NCBI GenBank assembly: GCA_963771655.1
Contig: CAVYUG010000004.1
Span: 496,001 to 560,000 of the forward strand
Length of the DNA: 64,000 nt
Direction: 5' to 3'
Source of the DNA: JAWVFM01 sp963771655
Lineage (GTDB): Bacteria; Actinomycetota; Thermoleophilia; Solirubrobacterales; 70-9
The notes beneath the pieces are model-generated. The model was not told the origin of the DNA, searched no databases, and saw only the letters and a program-made list of their open reading frames with translations. Shown here one piece after another: positions 1-9,133 of this stretch; position 1 is the stretch's first letter; the number at the start of each line of letters is the position of its first letter. A program made the translations under genes and the position numbers.

Positions 1-1
1 G

Positions 2-472
2 GATTCCGAGGGGAACCCGATCGAGTACTTCGGTCACGTCTCGTTCGTCCCGGCTGACGACAACGAGGAGACGGAGCCCTCGGAGATCAGAGCCAGCGCC
101 GACTTCACCGACGTGACGGCCGACGACAACCCCGAATGGCGTATCGATCTGAACGATGACGTCATCGGCTCGTGGCGTACCGACGGCGGCCGCGGCGGCG
201 ACGTCACTCTCGTTTGGGGGCTGCCCATGGTCCGCGGCGCGGTCGCCGCTACGGCGGAGATCGACGACGAGGTGGTCGATCAGGCAGCGGTCTTCAAGGG
301 ACGGTTCACGCTGGTCGCGGTCGACGCCCTGCATGGCTTCGGGGACGACTTCTACCTCTCGGTCAAGCTCTTCGATCGCCGTCTGGGCGAGATTGCTGCC
401 GAGAGTCTCTACGAGGACGCCGAGCCGGAGGGGGACGAGGAGGCCGAGGCGGGCGAGGCCGAGGGCGGCTAG
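2..472 (+). CDS. Hypothetical protein, 5' end outside the window
   Basis: The reading frame is open from the first bases and ends with TAG at 470-472, so only the C-terminal 156 residues are present. The visible part is hydrophilic and acidic, with alternating short strand-like stretches (FYLSVKLFDRR) and a final tail made almost only of Glu, Ala, Gly and Asp. No signal peptide, membrane helix or catalytic motif can be seen. It converges on the arginase-like gene with only five bases between the two stop codons. I do not recognise the family; strong third-position GC supports that it is coding. Confidence 0.6.
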   Translation, partial: DSEGNPIEYFGHVSFVPADDNEETEPSEIRASADFTDVTADDNPEWRIDLNDDVIGSWRTDGGRGGDVTLVWGLPMVRGAVAATAEIDDEVVDQAAVFKGRFTLVAVDALHGFGDDFYLSVKLFDRRLGEIAAESLYEDAEPEGDEEAEAGEAEGG

Positions 473-477
473 GGCCG

Positions 478-1365
478 TCAGCCGTTAGCCGGCCAGGCGC
501 GATGGAGCGCGTCGACGATTCGCCGCGCGTGCTCCGCGGCCTCGGCGTGGTCGGCGTCGAGGTCGGCGAGGCTGACGCCGACGAGCGTCGGGCAGGCGAG
601 CATCGGGGTGATCAGCTCGACCAGCTCGTCCCACGTCAGGCCGACGGCCTGCGGATAGCTCACGGCGGGCAGCTCGGCCGAGTCGAGGACGTCGACGTCG
701 AGGTGCAGCCAGACGGGCAGTCCCGCATCGGCGGCCAGGGTCTCCTCGGCGACCGCCGCGGCCCCGTGCGCGCGGACCTCGGGCGCCGTGGTCTGCCTGA
801 CCGCCGCCGGGACCAGAGCGATCTCGGCCGCCACCTCCGCCCCGAGGCTCGCCGGCCGGTGTCCGACCAGCGCCACGCGCTCGGGCGCGACGATCGGCGC
901 GGTGCCCGCGAGCTCCGTCAGCGGCGGCGCGCCTCGACCGAGCACGATGGCAAGGTCCATGTCGGCGGCCTCTCCGGTCTCCGAGCTCTGCCCGTCGTGG
1001 GCGTCGGGATGCCCATCGACCATCCACAGGGCGAGCGGCCCTGAGGCAATGCGCGCCCCGGCCAGGGCGCCGGGGAGCAGGCTGCAGTCGCCGCCCAGCA
1101 CGAACGCCCGCTCCGCGTCGCGCAGGGTCTGCGCGACCGCGTCGCGCAGCGAAGCGGAGGCGGCGGCGAGCTGGTCGGCGGCGATGACGCCGCTGGCGAC
1201 GTCGCGGCGAGAGTCGCGCAGCCGGGATGCGACATCGCCGGCATCGCGCAGGCCGAGACGGTCGGCCAGGCCCGCGGCGCGAAGCTCCGCGGGTGCGCGC
1301 TCCTCGCCGCGCCCGTCTCCGGAGGAGTCCAGCGGAGCTCCGAGCAGCCTCCACGGCGTCGACAT
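478..1365 (-). CDS. Arginase/agmatinase-family ureohydrolase
   Basis: This 295-residue protein belongs to the ureohydrolase superfamily, binuclear manganese enzymes that cleave guanidino groups and release urea. Two metal-binding segments are clear: VDGHPDAHD supplies the Asp-x-His-x-Asp ligands and HLDVDVLDS the Asp-x-Asp pair. The first segment reads GGDCS where most members have GGDHS, so the usual His ligand is a Cys. The ATG at 1365 is preferred because the upstream extension of the open frame is Arg/Pro-rich and overlaps the acylase gene. Arginase, agmatinase and formimidoylglutamase cannot be told apart from sequence alone. The gene lies just downstream of the acylase on the same strand. 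Confidence 0.8.
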   Translation of the reverse strand: MSTPWRLLGAPLDSSGDGRGEERAPAELRAAGLADRLGLRDAGDVASRLRDSRRDVASGVIAADQLAAASASLRDAVAQTLRDAERAFVLGGDCSLLPGALAGARIASGPLALWMVDGHPDAHDGQSSETGEAADMDLAIVLGRGAPPLTELAGTAPIVAPERVALVGHRPASLGAEVAAEIALVPAAVRQTTAPEVRAHGAAAVAEETLAADAGLPVWLHLDVDVLDSAELPAVSYPQAVGLTWDELVELITPMLACPTLVGVSLADLDADHAEAAEHARRIVDALHRAWPANG

Positions 1366-1400
1366 CGCCGCCCATTCTGGCGGGCGCGGCGACTCCCCGA

Positions 1401-3848
1401 CTACCGGTGACCCGGCGGCCGGATGCGCGCGCCGCCGTCCAGCCTGATCACCCTCAGGTTCGGGTCGCGCGCGATCTGGCGCGCGCAGAAGCGGTCGCGG
1501 ACCCAGCGCTTGTGCGAGAACAGGCGCGTCTGGTCGGCGTAGTGCGCGGAGCGCGGGCTCTCCGATTGCGAGTATGTGAGGATCGTCGAGACCCTCGGGC
1601 AACGGCCGGCCATGCTCGCCGCCATCACGAAGCTCGAGCCGTGCGGGATGTCGGTGTAGCCCTCGCCGTCGACGAAGTGCGCGTTGATCGCGTTGAAGAC
1701 GCCGTTCGGGTCGCCCGGCCCTCCGTGGATCGGGATCCGCCTCCCGTTCCGGACCACGTACTGGTACTTGCCGAGGGGCGCGTCGAGCGGAATGTTCGAG
1801 CTCCGCAGATCGGTCACAGCGTCGGCGAGCGACTGGCCGACGAGCGGATTCGACGTGTTGAGGCCGCTCGGCGTGTGCACCGGGTCGGAGACGTCGAACG
1901 GGGTCGAGTAGACGCCGGGCGTCCCCACCACGGGGACCGCACCGAGCAGGTGGGTGGCGAAGCGCTGGAAGAGGACGTCACCGCGTGAGGCGAGGTTGGC
2001 GTGGAGGTCCCAGTCGGCGAGGACGGGGCACGCGCCGCTCACGTCGACCGGGCCGCCGGAGCCGATCATCGTCGGGTTTTGCTCGCAGTACCTCACGAGG
2101 CCGTCGCGCCACAGCTCGCCCGAGTAGACACGGTCGCCGAAGACGGTCTTCCGCAGGTCGGCGAGTGTGAACCCTCTCCCCGGCAGGCCGTCGGTACCGG
2201 CGAGGCGCTGTTGGACCATGATCAGGCCGAGGCGGGTCCGCAGCGTGCGCGGCGTGCGCTCGTCGCCGATGATCCGCGCGTAGCCCTCCAGCGGGCGCGC
2301 GGGGTTGGCGAGCCAGTAGCTGTCGTTCGAGTTCGTCACGTAGTCGGAGCGGAAGAGGTGCGGCAGGTGCGAGGGGCCGAAGATGCCCGGCTCCACCGCG
2401 TCGGGGTCGGAGCCCCATTCGCAGGCCGAGCGCGAGCCGTCGAGCACCGGGAGCCCCAGCGCAGCGAAGGTGGCGTCGCCGAGGACCGTGTTGCACGACT
2501 GCGCCTCGGCGTTGGTCACGTGGGGGACGACGGAGATGTCCGCATAGAGGGCGCGGCCCTTGGAGTCGGCCGCGATCGTGTTCACCCACGGCACGCCCTG
2601 GTCGCGCTTCAGGATCCGGTAGAGCTGGCCGGTCGACTGGGCGCGGTTGACGTCGAAGAAGTGGTTCAGGTAACGGAAGTTGTCGGCGTTCGCGTCCTGC
2701 ATCGCGAAGGCGGTCACCGGCGTCCACGGGAGCGGAATGCCGACGAGGCTCGAGATCACCGGCCCCTGGACGGTGGAGTAGAACGTGTGCGTCCTCTTGG
2801 AGAGCGAGCCGTCCGGGGCCCGAGCCATGACCGAGACGTCCTCGCGGGTCATCTGCCGGGGCTGGCCGTCGTAGAGGTAGGTCGTCGGGGACCCCGGCAC
2901 GAGGGTCAGCTCGAACGGCGTGAACCGGTAGGCCGTCGAGACCGTGTGACTCCAGGCCAGGTGCCGCGTGTGGCCGATGTTGATGACCGGCACCCCGATG
3001 AGGCTGGCGCCCGAGACATTGATCTTCCCGGGAATCGTGAGCTGCGATTCGAAGAACCGCTCCGAGCCGACCCACGGGAAGTGGGGGTTGCCGAGGACCA
3101 TGCCGTGGCCCGTCCGCGTGGCGTCCTTCCCGAGCCCGTAGGCGTTCGAGCCGATCGCGGGGTGGAGCCGGCGGCCGAGCTTCGCGACCTGAGCCGGCGT
3201 GAGCGTCGTCTCGCCGGACTCCTCGTCCGAGGCTGTGGAAGCTCCGAGCGGCGGAGCCGCCTGGGCGATCCCGTCGATCGCGACACCCTGGCTCGCGAGC
3301 AAGCCGAGCTGGTAGAAGCGTCGAAAGACCTCGGCCGTGGTGATCGCATGCACCCACTCGGCGCCGCGGCACCGGGGATCGGGAAGGTTCTCGACGCCCG
3401 TCTTGTGAAGGTAGGCGTTGTACCCGGCGGCGTATCCGCGGGCGGCCTCGATGATCTGGGGCCTGGGGCCGAGCGGCGGCTTCTTCCGCAGGAGCCTCGG
3501 GATCGTGCGGTCGTCGATCACCTTCTGGAAGAAGAAGTCCGAGTCGAGGTTGTTGAACCGGAACCCGTTGCCCTGGAAGACCCAGCTCCCATCCGGTCCG
3601 AAGTAGCGCGACCGTTTCGCGTCGACGGTGACGTAGGCGTCGGCGATGGTGCAGATCTGCTGGCTTGCCAGGGCGTAGCCGTATCCGTAACCGAGGTCGC
3701 CCCAGTCGTGCGCGAGAATCCGCGGGATCCCGTAGCTCGTCTCGCGGATCGTCGCGCTGTAGTTATCTGCGGACGCTGCCGAGGGGAGCAGCCCGGCGAT
3801 CGCGCAGGCGACGAGCGCCGCCGCGCCGATTCGCCCCCGAGCCCGCAT
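1401..3848 (-). CDS. Secreted penicillin acylase family N-terminal nucleophile hydrolase (aculeacin A acylase/PvdQ-like)
   Basis: An 815-residue exported amidase of the penicillin acylase family. A signal peptide follows the ATG at 3848 (Arg-rich start, hydrophobic core, SAASA cleavage region). The N-terminal part, with SYGIPRI and SRYFGPD, looks like the alpha chain of aculeacin A acylase and PvdQ. A spacer leads to GSNAYGLG near residue 234; by analogy the Ser there becomes the N-terminal nucleophile after self-cleavage. LGNPHFPW and AWSHTVS are typical of the beta chain. Relatives hydrolyse fatty-acyl amides such as lipopeptides or acyl-homoserine lactones; the substrate here is unknown. 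Length fits the family. An in-frame ATG 15 codons upstream is a less likely start because it would sit ahead of the signal peptide. Confidence 0.88.
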   Translation of the reverse strand: MRARGRIGAAALVACAIAGLLPSAASADNYSATIRETSYGIPRILAHDWGDLGYGYGYALASQQICTIADAYVTVDAKRSRYFGPDGSWVFQGNGFRFNNLDSDFFFQKVIDDRTIPRLLRKKPPLGPRPQIIEAARGYAAGYNAYLHKTGVENLPDPRCRGAEWVHAITTAEVFRRFYQLGLLASQGVAIDGIAQAAPPLGASTASDEESGETTLTPAQVAKLGRRLHPAIGSNAYGLGKDATRTGHGMVLGNPHFPWVGSERFFESQLTIPGKINVSGASLIGVPVINIGHTRHLAWSHTVSTAYRFTPFELTLVPGSPTTYLYDGQPRQMTREDVSVMARAPDGSLSKRTHTFYSTVQGPVISSLVGIPLPWTPVTAFAMQDANADNFRYLNHFFDVNRAQSTGQLYRILKRDQGVPWVNTIAADSKGRALYADISVVPHVTNAEAQSCNTVLGDATFAALGLPVLDGSRSACEWGSDPDAVEPGIFGPSHLPHLFRSDYVTNSNDSYWLANPARPLEGYARIIGDERTPRTLRTRLGLIMVQQRLAGTDGLPGRGFTLADLRKTVFGDRVYSGELWRDGLVRYCEQNPTMIGSGGPVDVSGACPVLADWDLHANLASRGDVLFQRFATHLLGAVPVVGTPGVYSTPFDVSDPVHTPSGLNTSNPLVGQSLADAVTDLRSSNIPLDAPLGKYQYVVRNGRRIPIHGGPGDPNGVFNAINAHFVDGEGYTDIPHGSSFVMAASMAGRCPRVSTILTYSQSESPRSAHYADQTRLFSHKRWVRDRFCARQIARDPNLRVIRLDGGARIRPPGHR

Positions 3849-3902
3849 CGGCGCCGAGTCTAAGCAGCGCCCCACGCTCGGGCGCCGGTTCACCTGAGGC
3901 GA

Positions 3903-4892
3903 TCAGCCCAGCGAGGCGAAGTACGAGGAGAACGCTCCAGCAGGCCGCTGCAGGCCGTGGCAATCCTCGTGCGGGCGGGCGGGATTCTGGTCGGGGCCAC
4001 AGGGCTTGTCGCGCTTCGCGGACCAGATCGACAGGCGGCCGATGCCCTTGCTCTGCGCGTAGGCACCTACGGTGTGAGCGTCGTCGAAGGTGAAGATCTC
4101 CTTCGGGTCGTCGTTGACGCCAACCAAGACCGTTATCCCCAAGGTGGCCGCGAGCTGAGGTCCCGGCGTGCCCGGCATGAGGGCGGCGAGCTGGTCAAGG
4201 CTGGAGTTGGCGGCCTGCACGGCCGACTCCCCCATGTGGCCCACGGCCTGGGAATTGAAGAAGTCCATCGCCATGATGTTGACCACGGCGATCCGGACCC
4301 GGTGCATGAGCGCAGATCGGATCAGGGCCCGCCCGTCGCCGGTGAGGCCGCGCTGATCGACCGGCAGCGTGAAGGACACCTCCAGCGCCGGGTGCCTCCG
4401 CTCGAGGATCGCGATCGCCTTCGATCGGCGGTCGAGGCCGATCCGCTTGTCGAGCGTCCTCCCCTCGATGTCGAAGTCCACCGACGAGACGCCGAACGCC
4501 CTCACCGCCGCGTCGTACTGGTTGGCCAGCGACCTCGCGGTTTTGCAGCGTCGTGCCAGCTCGGCCCCGGTTGCGCCCCCGAAGGAGACGATCACCTCGC
4601 CACCCACCGCGCGGAGGGCTTGGACCCGGGCCAGACGGTCCGCGGTGCCGAGCCCGGCGGCGCCGAATGAACCTCTGCACCCCGGCCCCTTGGCGACCAC
4701 GAACCCGAGCGTGTACTCGCGGACCCCCGTCTGCCCCGCGAACTTCGCCAGCGGGAAGTGGTCGTCCGCGGTCTCGTCGACGTAGGGAGCGAACGGGACC
4801 GCTTGGGCGGCGGTTGCGAGCGAGGTCGAGCCGAGCACGATCGCAGCGATCAGCGCAACCCCCAGACGAGACACGGGAGTCACGTTGGCCAA
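3903..4892 (-). CDS. Secreted glycoside hydrolase family 18-like (chitinase-like) protein
   Basis: A 329-residue exported protein with an N-terminal signal peptide ending near residue 31. The middle carries SFGGATG, the typical GH18 beta-3 strand, and VDFDIEG around residue 143, which matches the GH18 signature DxxDxDxE: the catalytic Glu and the Asp two residues before it are present, while the first Asp of the motif is replaced. IMAMDFF and IWSAKRD resemble the later barrel strands. The likely role is cleavage of chitin or a related N-acetylglucosamine polymer outside the cell. Bacterial relatives are often annotated as chitinases. It lies between the acylase and the antiporter genes, all on the minus strand, with 40-50 bp gaps. 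Confidence 0.75.
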   Translation of the reverse strand: MANVTPVSRLGVALIAAIVLGSTSLATAAQAVPFAPYVDETADDHFPLAKFAGQTGVREYTLGFVVAKGPGCRGSFGAAGLGTADRLARVQALRAVGGEVIVSFGGATGAELARRCKTARSLANQYDAAVRAFGVSSVDFDIEGRTLDKRIGLDRRSKAIAILERRHPALEVSFTLPVDQRGLTGDGRALIRSALMHRVRIAVVNIMAMDFFNSQAVGHMGESAVQAANSSLDQLAALMPGTPGPQLAATLGITVLVGVNDDPKEIFTFDDAHTVGAYAQSKGIGRLSIWSAKRDKPCGPDQNPARPHEDCHGLQRPAGAFSSYFASLG

Positions 4893-4932
4893 CCTACACG
4901 GTTTGGGTGGACTCGCCGAATCGGTGGACGCA

Positions 4933-6441
4933 TCAGGCCGATCCCCGCGCGAGCGCGCCGATCACCTGGCGCCACCACGATCGGTCGCCGTCGGTTCGCG
5001 CGTTGCTGAGCTGGCGCCTCGCCGCCTCATTCACGGCGGTGGCGGAGCCGATCGATGTCACCGGGCCCGTGAACGCGTACCGACCATCGCTCAGCGCGAC
5101 GACGGCCCCCGGCTCGTCGATCCGAGTCAGTAGCTGAGTCGCGACCGGAATGCCGGCGACGGTCCGCGGATAGGACGGATCGCCGTCGGCCTCGGTCCAG
5201 GGCCGGGTGGTCGAGATCCGGGCGATCGGAGAGCTCGATGGGCGCGCGCTCGGCTCGCGTGCGTCGTCCTCGGCGGTAACGCCGAGCGCCCTTGCCAGGG
5301 GCTCGAAGCTCGCACCCTGCAGGAGCGTCGAGACGAGGACGGCGAAGAACACGACGTTGAAGAGCTCGTGGCTCCGGGTGACCCCGGCAAGCACCGGGAA
5401 AGTGGCGAGGACCATCGGAACCGCCCCGCGGAGGCCGGCCCAGGCGAGCACCACCCTCTCGCTCCCGCTGAAACCGGCCTTGATCGTGGCGAGGAAGGTG
5501 GCGAGCGGCCGCGCGAGGAAGACAAGGACGAGGGCGAGGGTCGTGCCCTTGAGGGCGACGTCGCCGAGTTGCGAGGGGAACACGAGGAGGCCGAGAACAA
5601 GGAACATCGTCACCTGCGCCAGCCCGGCCAGCCCCTGGTGGAAGACCAGCACAGCCCGCCTCGCCGGGAACGGGAAGCTGCCGAGCACTACGCCGACGAT
5701 GTAGACGGCGAGAAGGCCCGAGCCGTGGACGGTCGCAGCGGCGCCGTAGGCAACGGCTGCCGTCGCGAGGGTGGCGATCGGATAAGCGGCCTCCGTGCCG
5801 AGGCGCACACGGCGAAGAGCCTGCACGGCCAGCCAGCCGACCACGATCCCGACCGCGAGGCCAACGCCGACCTCCCTCGCGAGCAGGGCGCCGAAATCCT
5901 CCCATCCGTAGCCGGGCCGCTGGATCCAGTCGATCAACCCGATGACCAGGAGCACCGCCAGCGGATCGTTCAGCCCCGACTCCCCCTCGAGGCTGAGCGC
6001 GACCCTCCGCTTGAGTCCGGAGCCGCGCACGAGTGCGAAGATCGCGGCGCCGTCCGTTGACGCGACGATCGATCCCAGCAGAAGCCCCTCGAGAAGGGAG
6101 AGGTTGAGGAGCCAGGTCGCCGCCAATCCCGCGATCAGGGCCGTCGCCAGAGTGCCGACGACGGCGAGAGAAACGGCCGGCGCGAGCACCGGCCGCAGCG
6201 CCTCGAAGCCCGCGTTCAGACCGCCCTCGAACAGGATCAAAGAGAGGGCGATGATCCCGATGGTCCGAGCGAGGCGGTAATCGCTGAAGTCGATCCAGCC
6301 GAGGCCATCGGAACCGATCGCCATCCCGAGACCGAGGAACAGCACGAGCCCTGGGACCCGCAGGCGCCCGGCGGCCAGCGACGCCGCCAGGCCGGCCGCC
6401 ATGAGCGCACCGGCGACGAGGATCATCTGAGCGTCGGCCAT
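4933..6441 (-). CDS. Sodium or potassium/proton antiporter, CPA1 family (NhaP2/CvrA-like)
   Basis: A 502-residue integral membrane protein with about twelve hydrophobic segments followed by a cytoplasmic tail of roughly 110 residues. ASTDGAAIFALVR and ESGLNDPLAVLL are the two signature membrane motifs of CPA1 cation/proton antiporters, including the paired ion-binding Asp in the NDP motif. GLRGAVPMVLA is typical of the late helices. The soluble tail resembles the C-terminal region of NhaP2-type potassium/proton antiporters. The protein should exchange Na+ or K+ for H+ across the cytoplasmic membrane. The start codon at 6441 is 21 bp from the divergently oriented tRNA gene, so its promoter lies in or near the tRNA region. 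Confidence 0.9.
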   Translation of the reverse strand: MADAQMILVAGALMAAGLAASLAAGRLRVPGLVLFLGLGMAIGSDGLGWIDFSDYRLARTIGIIALSLILFEGGLNAGFEALRPVLAPAVSLAVVGTLATALIAGLAATWLLNLSLLEGLLLGSIVASTDGAAIFALVRGSGLKRRVALSLEGESGLNDPLAVLLVIGLIDWIQRPGYGWEDFGALLAREVGVGLAVGIVVGWLAVQALRRVRLGTEAAYPIATLATAAVAYGAAATVHGSGLLAVYIVGVVLGSFPFPARRAVLVFHQGLAGLAQVTMFLVLGLLVFPSQLGDVALKGTTLALVLVFLARPLATFLATIKAGFSGSERVVLAWAGLRGAVPMVLATFPVLAGVTRSHELFNVVFFAVLVSTLLQGASFEPLARALGVTAEDDAREPSARPSSSPIARISTTRPWTEADGDPSYPRTVAGIPVATQLLTRIDEPGAVVALSDGRYAFTGPVTSIGSATAVNEAARRQLSNARTDGDRSWWRQVIGALARGSA

Positions 6442-6462
6442 CCAACTACTGTTTCAGCCGTG

Positions 6463-6536
<74 letters not shown>

Positions 6537-6542
6537 CCTCGG

Positions 6543-7142
6543 ATGCTCGCGCGTAAGTGCCGCGTTCTCGCTCCCGCCCTCTCGCTTCTCGCGCTCGCGG
6601 GTTGCGGCGGCGGGACGACGCTCCATCCCCATACCAAGCCCGAGTCGGCGCAGCCCCCCGCCCCGCTGCCGGCGGGCTGGCGTCACTACCGCGACTACGT
6701 GAGCGGCCTCTCGCTCGGCGTGCCGCCCGAATGGCGCGCGAAGCGGACCGGCGACTCGCTCGTAGTGGGCTCTCCGGACCGGCTCGTCGCCGTGTCGGTG
6801 ACGGCCGATCGAACCGGAGCGACGCTCGACGTACCGATCGACCGCTTCGCCATGGCGGCCTTGGCCGGCCTTCCCGGGTACGAGGGGAAGCTCCGGGCGG
6901 ACGAGTTGACAAAGCTCGGCGGGACGCCGCTCGACTCCGCCGTCGTCAGCGCAGTGGCGGTCGCCGATGCGAGCGGGGTGCCGCAGCGGGTTACGCTCGT
7001 CGCGCTTCGCCGCGACCACCTCGTGAACTACACGGTGGTCGCGGCGGCGAACGCCGGAAGCACCCCCGCGGACGAGTACGACCAGGGACTCGACATCACC
7101 CGCTCGATCCGCGACGTGCCGATCGGCGGCGAGGGCCTCTAG
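6543..7142 (+). CDS. Putative lipoprotein of unknown function
   Basis: A 199-residue protein with a short basic N-terminus, a hydrophobic core and a lipobox LALAGC, so it is probably exported and lipid-anchored at Cys21. A Pro-rich linker follows, then a domain of about 150 residues beginning LPAGWRHYRDYVSGLSLGVPPEW. This layout resembles exported proteins whose domain starts with a segment describing a short peptide of the form GLSLGVPPEW, but I cannot name a family. The start codon lies 6 bases after the tRNA. The stop codon overlaps that of the converging pyrE gene. Confidence 0.75.
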   Translation: MLARKCRVLAPALSLLALAGCGGGTTLHPHTKPESAQPPAPLPAGWRHYRDYVSGLSLGVPPEWRAKRTGDSLVVGSPDRLVAVSVTADRTGATLDVPIDRFAMAALAGLPGYEGKLRADELTKLGGTPLDSAVVSAVAVADASGVPQRVTLVALRRDHLVNYTVVAAANAGSTPADEYDQGLDITRSIRDVPIGGEGL

Positions 7143-7705
7143 CCGCGGTCCGGCCGGTCGGGGTAGATCTCGTCGATCGTGACCAGCGCCCGGTAGCTCC
7201 CCGCAACCTCGGCGATCGCGCCGCCGCCGCCGGCCAGGCGATCGACCACGGCGACCGCGCCCGCGATCTCGAGCCCCTCCTCGCGCATCCGCTCGATCGC
7301 TCGGACGGTCGAGCCGCCGGTCGTCACCGTGTCCTCGACGACGAGACAGCTGGTGCCCTCCTCCACCGGCCCCTCAACCCAACGCTGGAGGCCGTGCGAC
7401 TTCCGCTCCGAGCGGACGAAGAAGCCGACGAGCGGTTCGCCCGCCGGAACGGCGAGCGCTGCGCACGAGGGAGGGATCGCCGCCGTCGCCGGGCCGCCGA
7501 CGGCCTCGGCCCCGACCTCGAGGGCCTCGGCCGCGATCAGCTCGCCCGCAGCGCGGAACCCGGCCGGCCGCAGGAGCGCCCGCCGTGCGTCGACGTAATA
7601 GGACGCCTTCTTTCCGGACGAGAGAGTCACCTCGCCGATGATGAGGGCGTGCCCGCGCAGCTCGGCGAGAAGCGTGGCCCGCGCGGCGTCGAGGTCCGCT
7701 GGCAT
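7139..7705 (-). CDS. pyrE: Orotate phosphoribosyltransferase
   Basis: PyrE joins orotate to PRPP, giving orotidine 5'-phosphate, the fifth step of pyrimidine synthesis. The 188-residue protein carries the PRPP-binding signature VVEDTVTTGGST, the early SSGKKASYYVDAR segment typical of PyrE, and FFVRSERKSHG, which supplies the phosphate-binding loop. Length is normal for the bacterial enzyme. The ATG at 7705 is chosen because it overlaps the stop codon of the upstream VOC gene (TGATG) and begins where PyrE homology begins. The two genes are therefore likely to be translationally coupled. Confidence 0.92.
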   Translation of the reverse strand: MPADLDAARATLLAELRGHALIIGEVTLSSGKKASYYVDARRALLRPAGFRAAGELIAAEALEVGAEAVGGPATAAIPPSCAALAVPAGEPLVGFFVRSERKSHGLQRWVEGPVEEGTSCLVVEDTVTTGGSTVRAIERMREEGLEIAGAVAVVDRLAGGGGAIAEVAGSYRALVTIDEIYPDRPDRG

Positions 7706-8076
7706 CAGCTCGCCTGCTGAAACGAGAGGACGTTCCCGTCGGGATCCTCGAACCATGCGATCCGGCTGCCGCTCGGGGCGGTCCAGACCCCGCTTCCGTC
7801 CTGCTCGAGGTTCGGGTAGCGCTTCAACTGGATGCCGTAGCTCACGAGCCGCTCGATCTCCGCCGAGATGTCCTTGACCCGCCAGCCGAGCACCGTGTAC
7901 GGGGCTCGCACGGGCTCGTCCACGCGCGTCACCCGGAGTTGCGTGCCGTTCGCGTCATACGCGCTCGCGAAGGAGCTGGACTCGGTGCGCTTCAGTCCCA
8001 GCGCGTCGCCGTAGAAGGCGTGCGAGCGGTCGAGGTCGGCCGAGGCGACGAAGGCGACGAGCGACGACCTCTTGCC
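7705..8076 (-). CDS. VOC (glyoxalase/bleomycin resistance) family protein, start codon not identifiable
   Basis: The frame encodes a complete single VOC module: SLVAFVASADLDRSHAFYG at the N-terminus, then LGLKR, and WFEDPDGNVLSF near the C-terminus. VOC domains pair to form metal-dependent isomerases, dioxygenases or antibiotic-binding proteins; this one cannot be assigned a substrate. No ATG, GTG or TTG exists in frame between the upstream in-frame TGA (inside the L,D-transpeptidase gene) and a GTG at 7932, which would remove the first beta-alpha unit. The 5' limit given here is where VOC homology begins. A base error, a rare start codon or a lost start are all possible. It overlaps pyrE by a stop/start pair. 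Confidence 0.7.
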   Translation of the reverse strand, partial: GKRSSLVAFVASADLDRSHAFYGDALGLKRTESSSFASAYDANGTQLRVTRVDEPVRAPYTVLGWRVKDISAEIERLVSYGIQLKRYPNLEQDGSGVWTAPSGSRIAWFEDPDGNVLSFQQAS

Positions 8077-8093
8077 TGGCGAGGGCCCGGTTC

Positions 8094-9113
8094 CTAGTGG
8101 TAGACGTCGACTTCGGTCCCGATCGGCATGCGGTTGTAGACGAAGATCGCGTCAGGGATCGGGATCCGCACGCAGCCGTGGCTGGCGTTGTAGGTCGGGA
8201 CCGGGTCGAAGCCGTGGACCGCGTATCCGTTGTGCCAGTAGCTCGAGTAGTACATCCCCTCCGAGTTGTAGCCCGGCGTCTTGTTGTAGACGTGATAGCG
8301 GCCCAGGATCGTGGGCGTCGCGGGGGCGCCGGTCGAGGCCGGGATGATGTATTGCGCCTTGCGGTGATTGGCGATGACCATCACCTGGCGCGAGATGTCG
8401 ACCTCGACGTGGTAGCCACGGCCCGGGTACTTGAGGTTGAAGCCGCCCTTGCCCTTGGCGAGCGTGTGGAAGATGCCAGCGGTCGCGTTCTCGGTGCGGG
8501 CCATGCGGTTGACCTTTCGGAACGCGAGAACTGCCCGCCCGACGCCTGAGCCGTAGTAGCTCGAGCGCGGCGTGTAGTAACCCGCGTGGTGGAGGAGGCG
8601 GGTGAAGATCTTGACCTTGGAGGAGCGCGCGCCCGGGTCGAGGTCGGGGTAGTGGACGCCGAGCGACTTCGAGACCTTGCGGGAGCCCGCCTGCTCGGCG
8701 GTCCCCCTGTGGACGGCCGTGACTCGATACGGGCCCGCCTTGATCAGCTTGCCCGAGCGGATGCGGAAGCGCCCCTGGTTCGAATGGGCGACGGGCTTGA
8801 TCGGGATCGTCCGCTTTCGGATGATCTTGCCCTGGCGGGCGATGCGCAGCTCGACCCGCTGGCCCGGGACGAACGGGCGGATCCGCCCCTTGGCCTTGAT
8901 GCGGCCACCCACCTGGACGTTCTTCTTGCCGCCGACGTTCAGGAACATCGTCGCCGGCACGGCACCGCTGGGAGCGGCCGGACTCGAAGCCTGATCGGCC
9001 GTCGACGTGGTCGGAGCGGTCGAGAGCGAGGGGCCGCCGGACTGGGCGGCGGCTCCGGCCGGGACGAGCGCGGCGAGGACGAGGGCGGCGGGGAGCGTCA
9101 GGCGAGCCTTCAC
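8094..9113 (-). CDS. Secreted L,D-transpeptidase (YkuD domain)
   Basis: A 339-residue exported enzyme that forms 3-3 peptidoglycan cross-links or attaches proteins to peptidoglycan. GTG at 9113 starts a signal peptide ending near residue 24 (AAAQS). A beta-rich region of about 130 residues follows. A segment around residues 165-200 (TRLLHHAGYY...AVLAFRKVN) resembles a peptidoglycan-binding domain. The C-terminal YkuD domain carries the catalytic motif HGFDPV...SHGCVRI with Cys near residue 314. The longer open frame upstream runs through the ABC permease gene and is not coding. The stop codon lies 17 bases before the visible VOC region. Confidence 0.9.
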   Translation of the reverse strand: MKARLTLPAALVLAALVPAGAAAQSGGPSLSTAPTTSTADQASSPAAPSGAVPATMFLNVGGKKNVQVGGRIKAKGRIRPFVPGQRVELRIARQGKIIRKRTIPIKPVAHSNQGRFRIRSGKLIKAGPYRVTAVHRGTAEQAGSRKVSKSLGVHYPDLDPGARSSKVKIFTRLLHHAGYYTPRSSYYGSGVGRAVLAFRKVNRMARTENATAGIFHTLAKGKGGFNLKYPGRGYHVEVDISRQVMVIANHRKAQYIIPASTGAPATPTILGRYHVYNKTPGYNSEGMYYSSYWHNGYAVHGFDPVPTYNASHGCVRIPIPDAIFVYNRMPIGTEVDVYH

Positions 9114-9133
9114 GGGCCGGGATTGTAGGAGGC

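Noticed and set aside
2001..3863. 620-residue plus-strand open frame opposite the acylase gene
   Set aside because: Composition is Arg/Gly/Val-rich without motifs, while the acylase frame is well supported.
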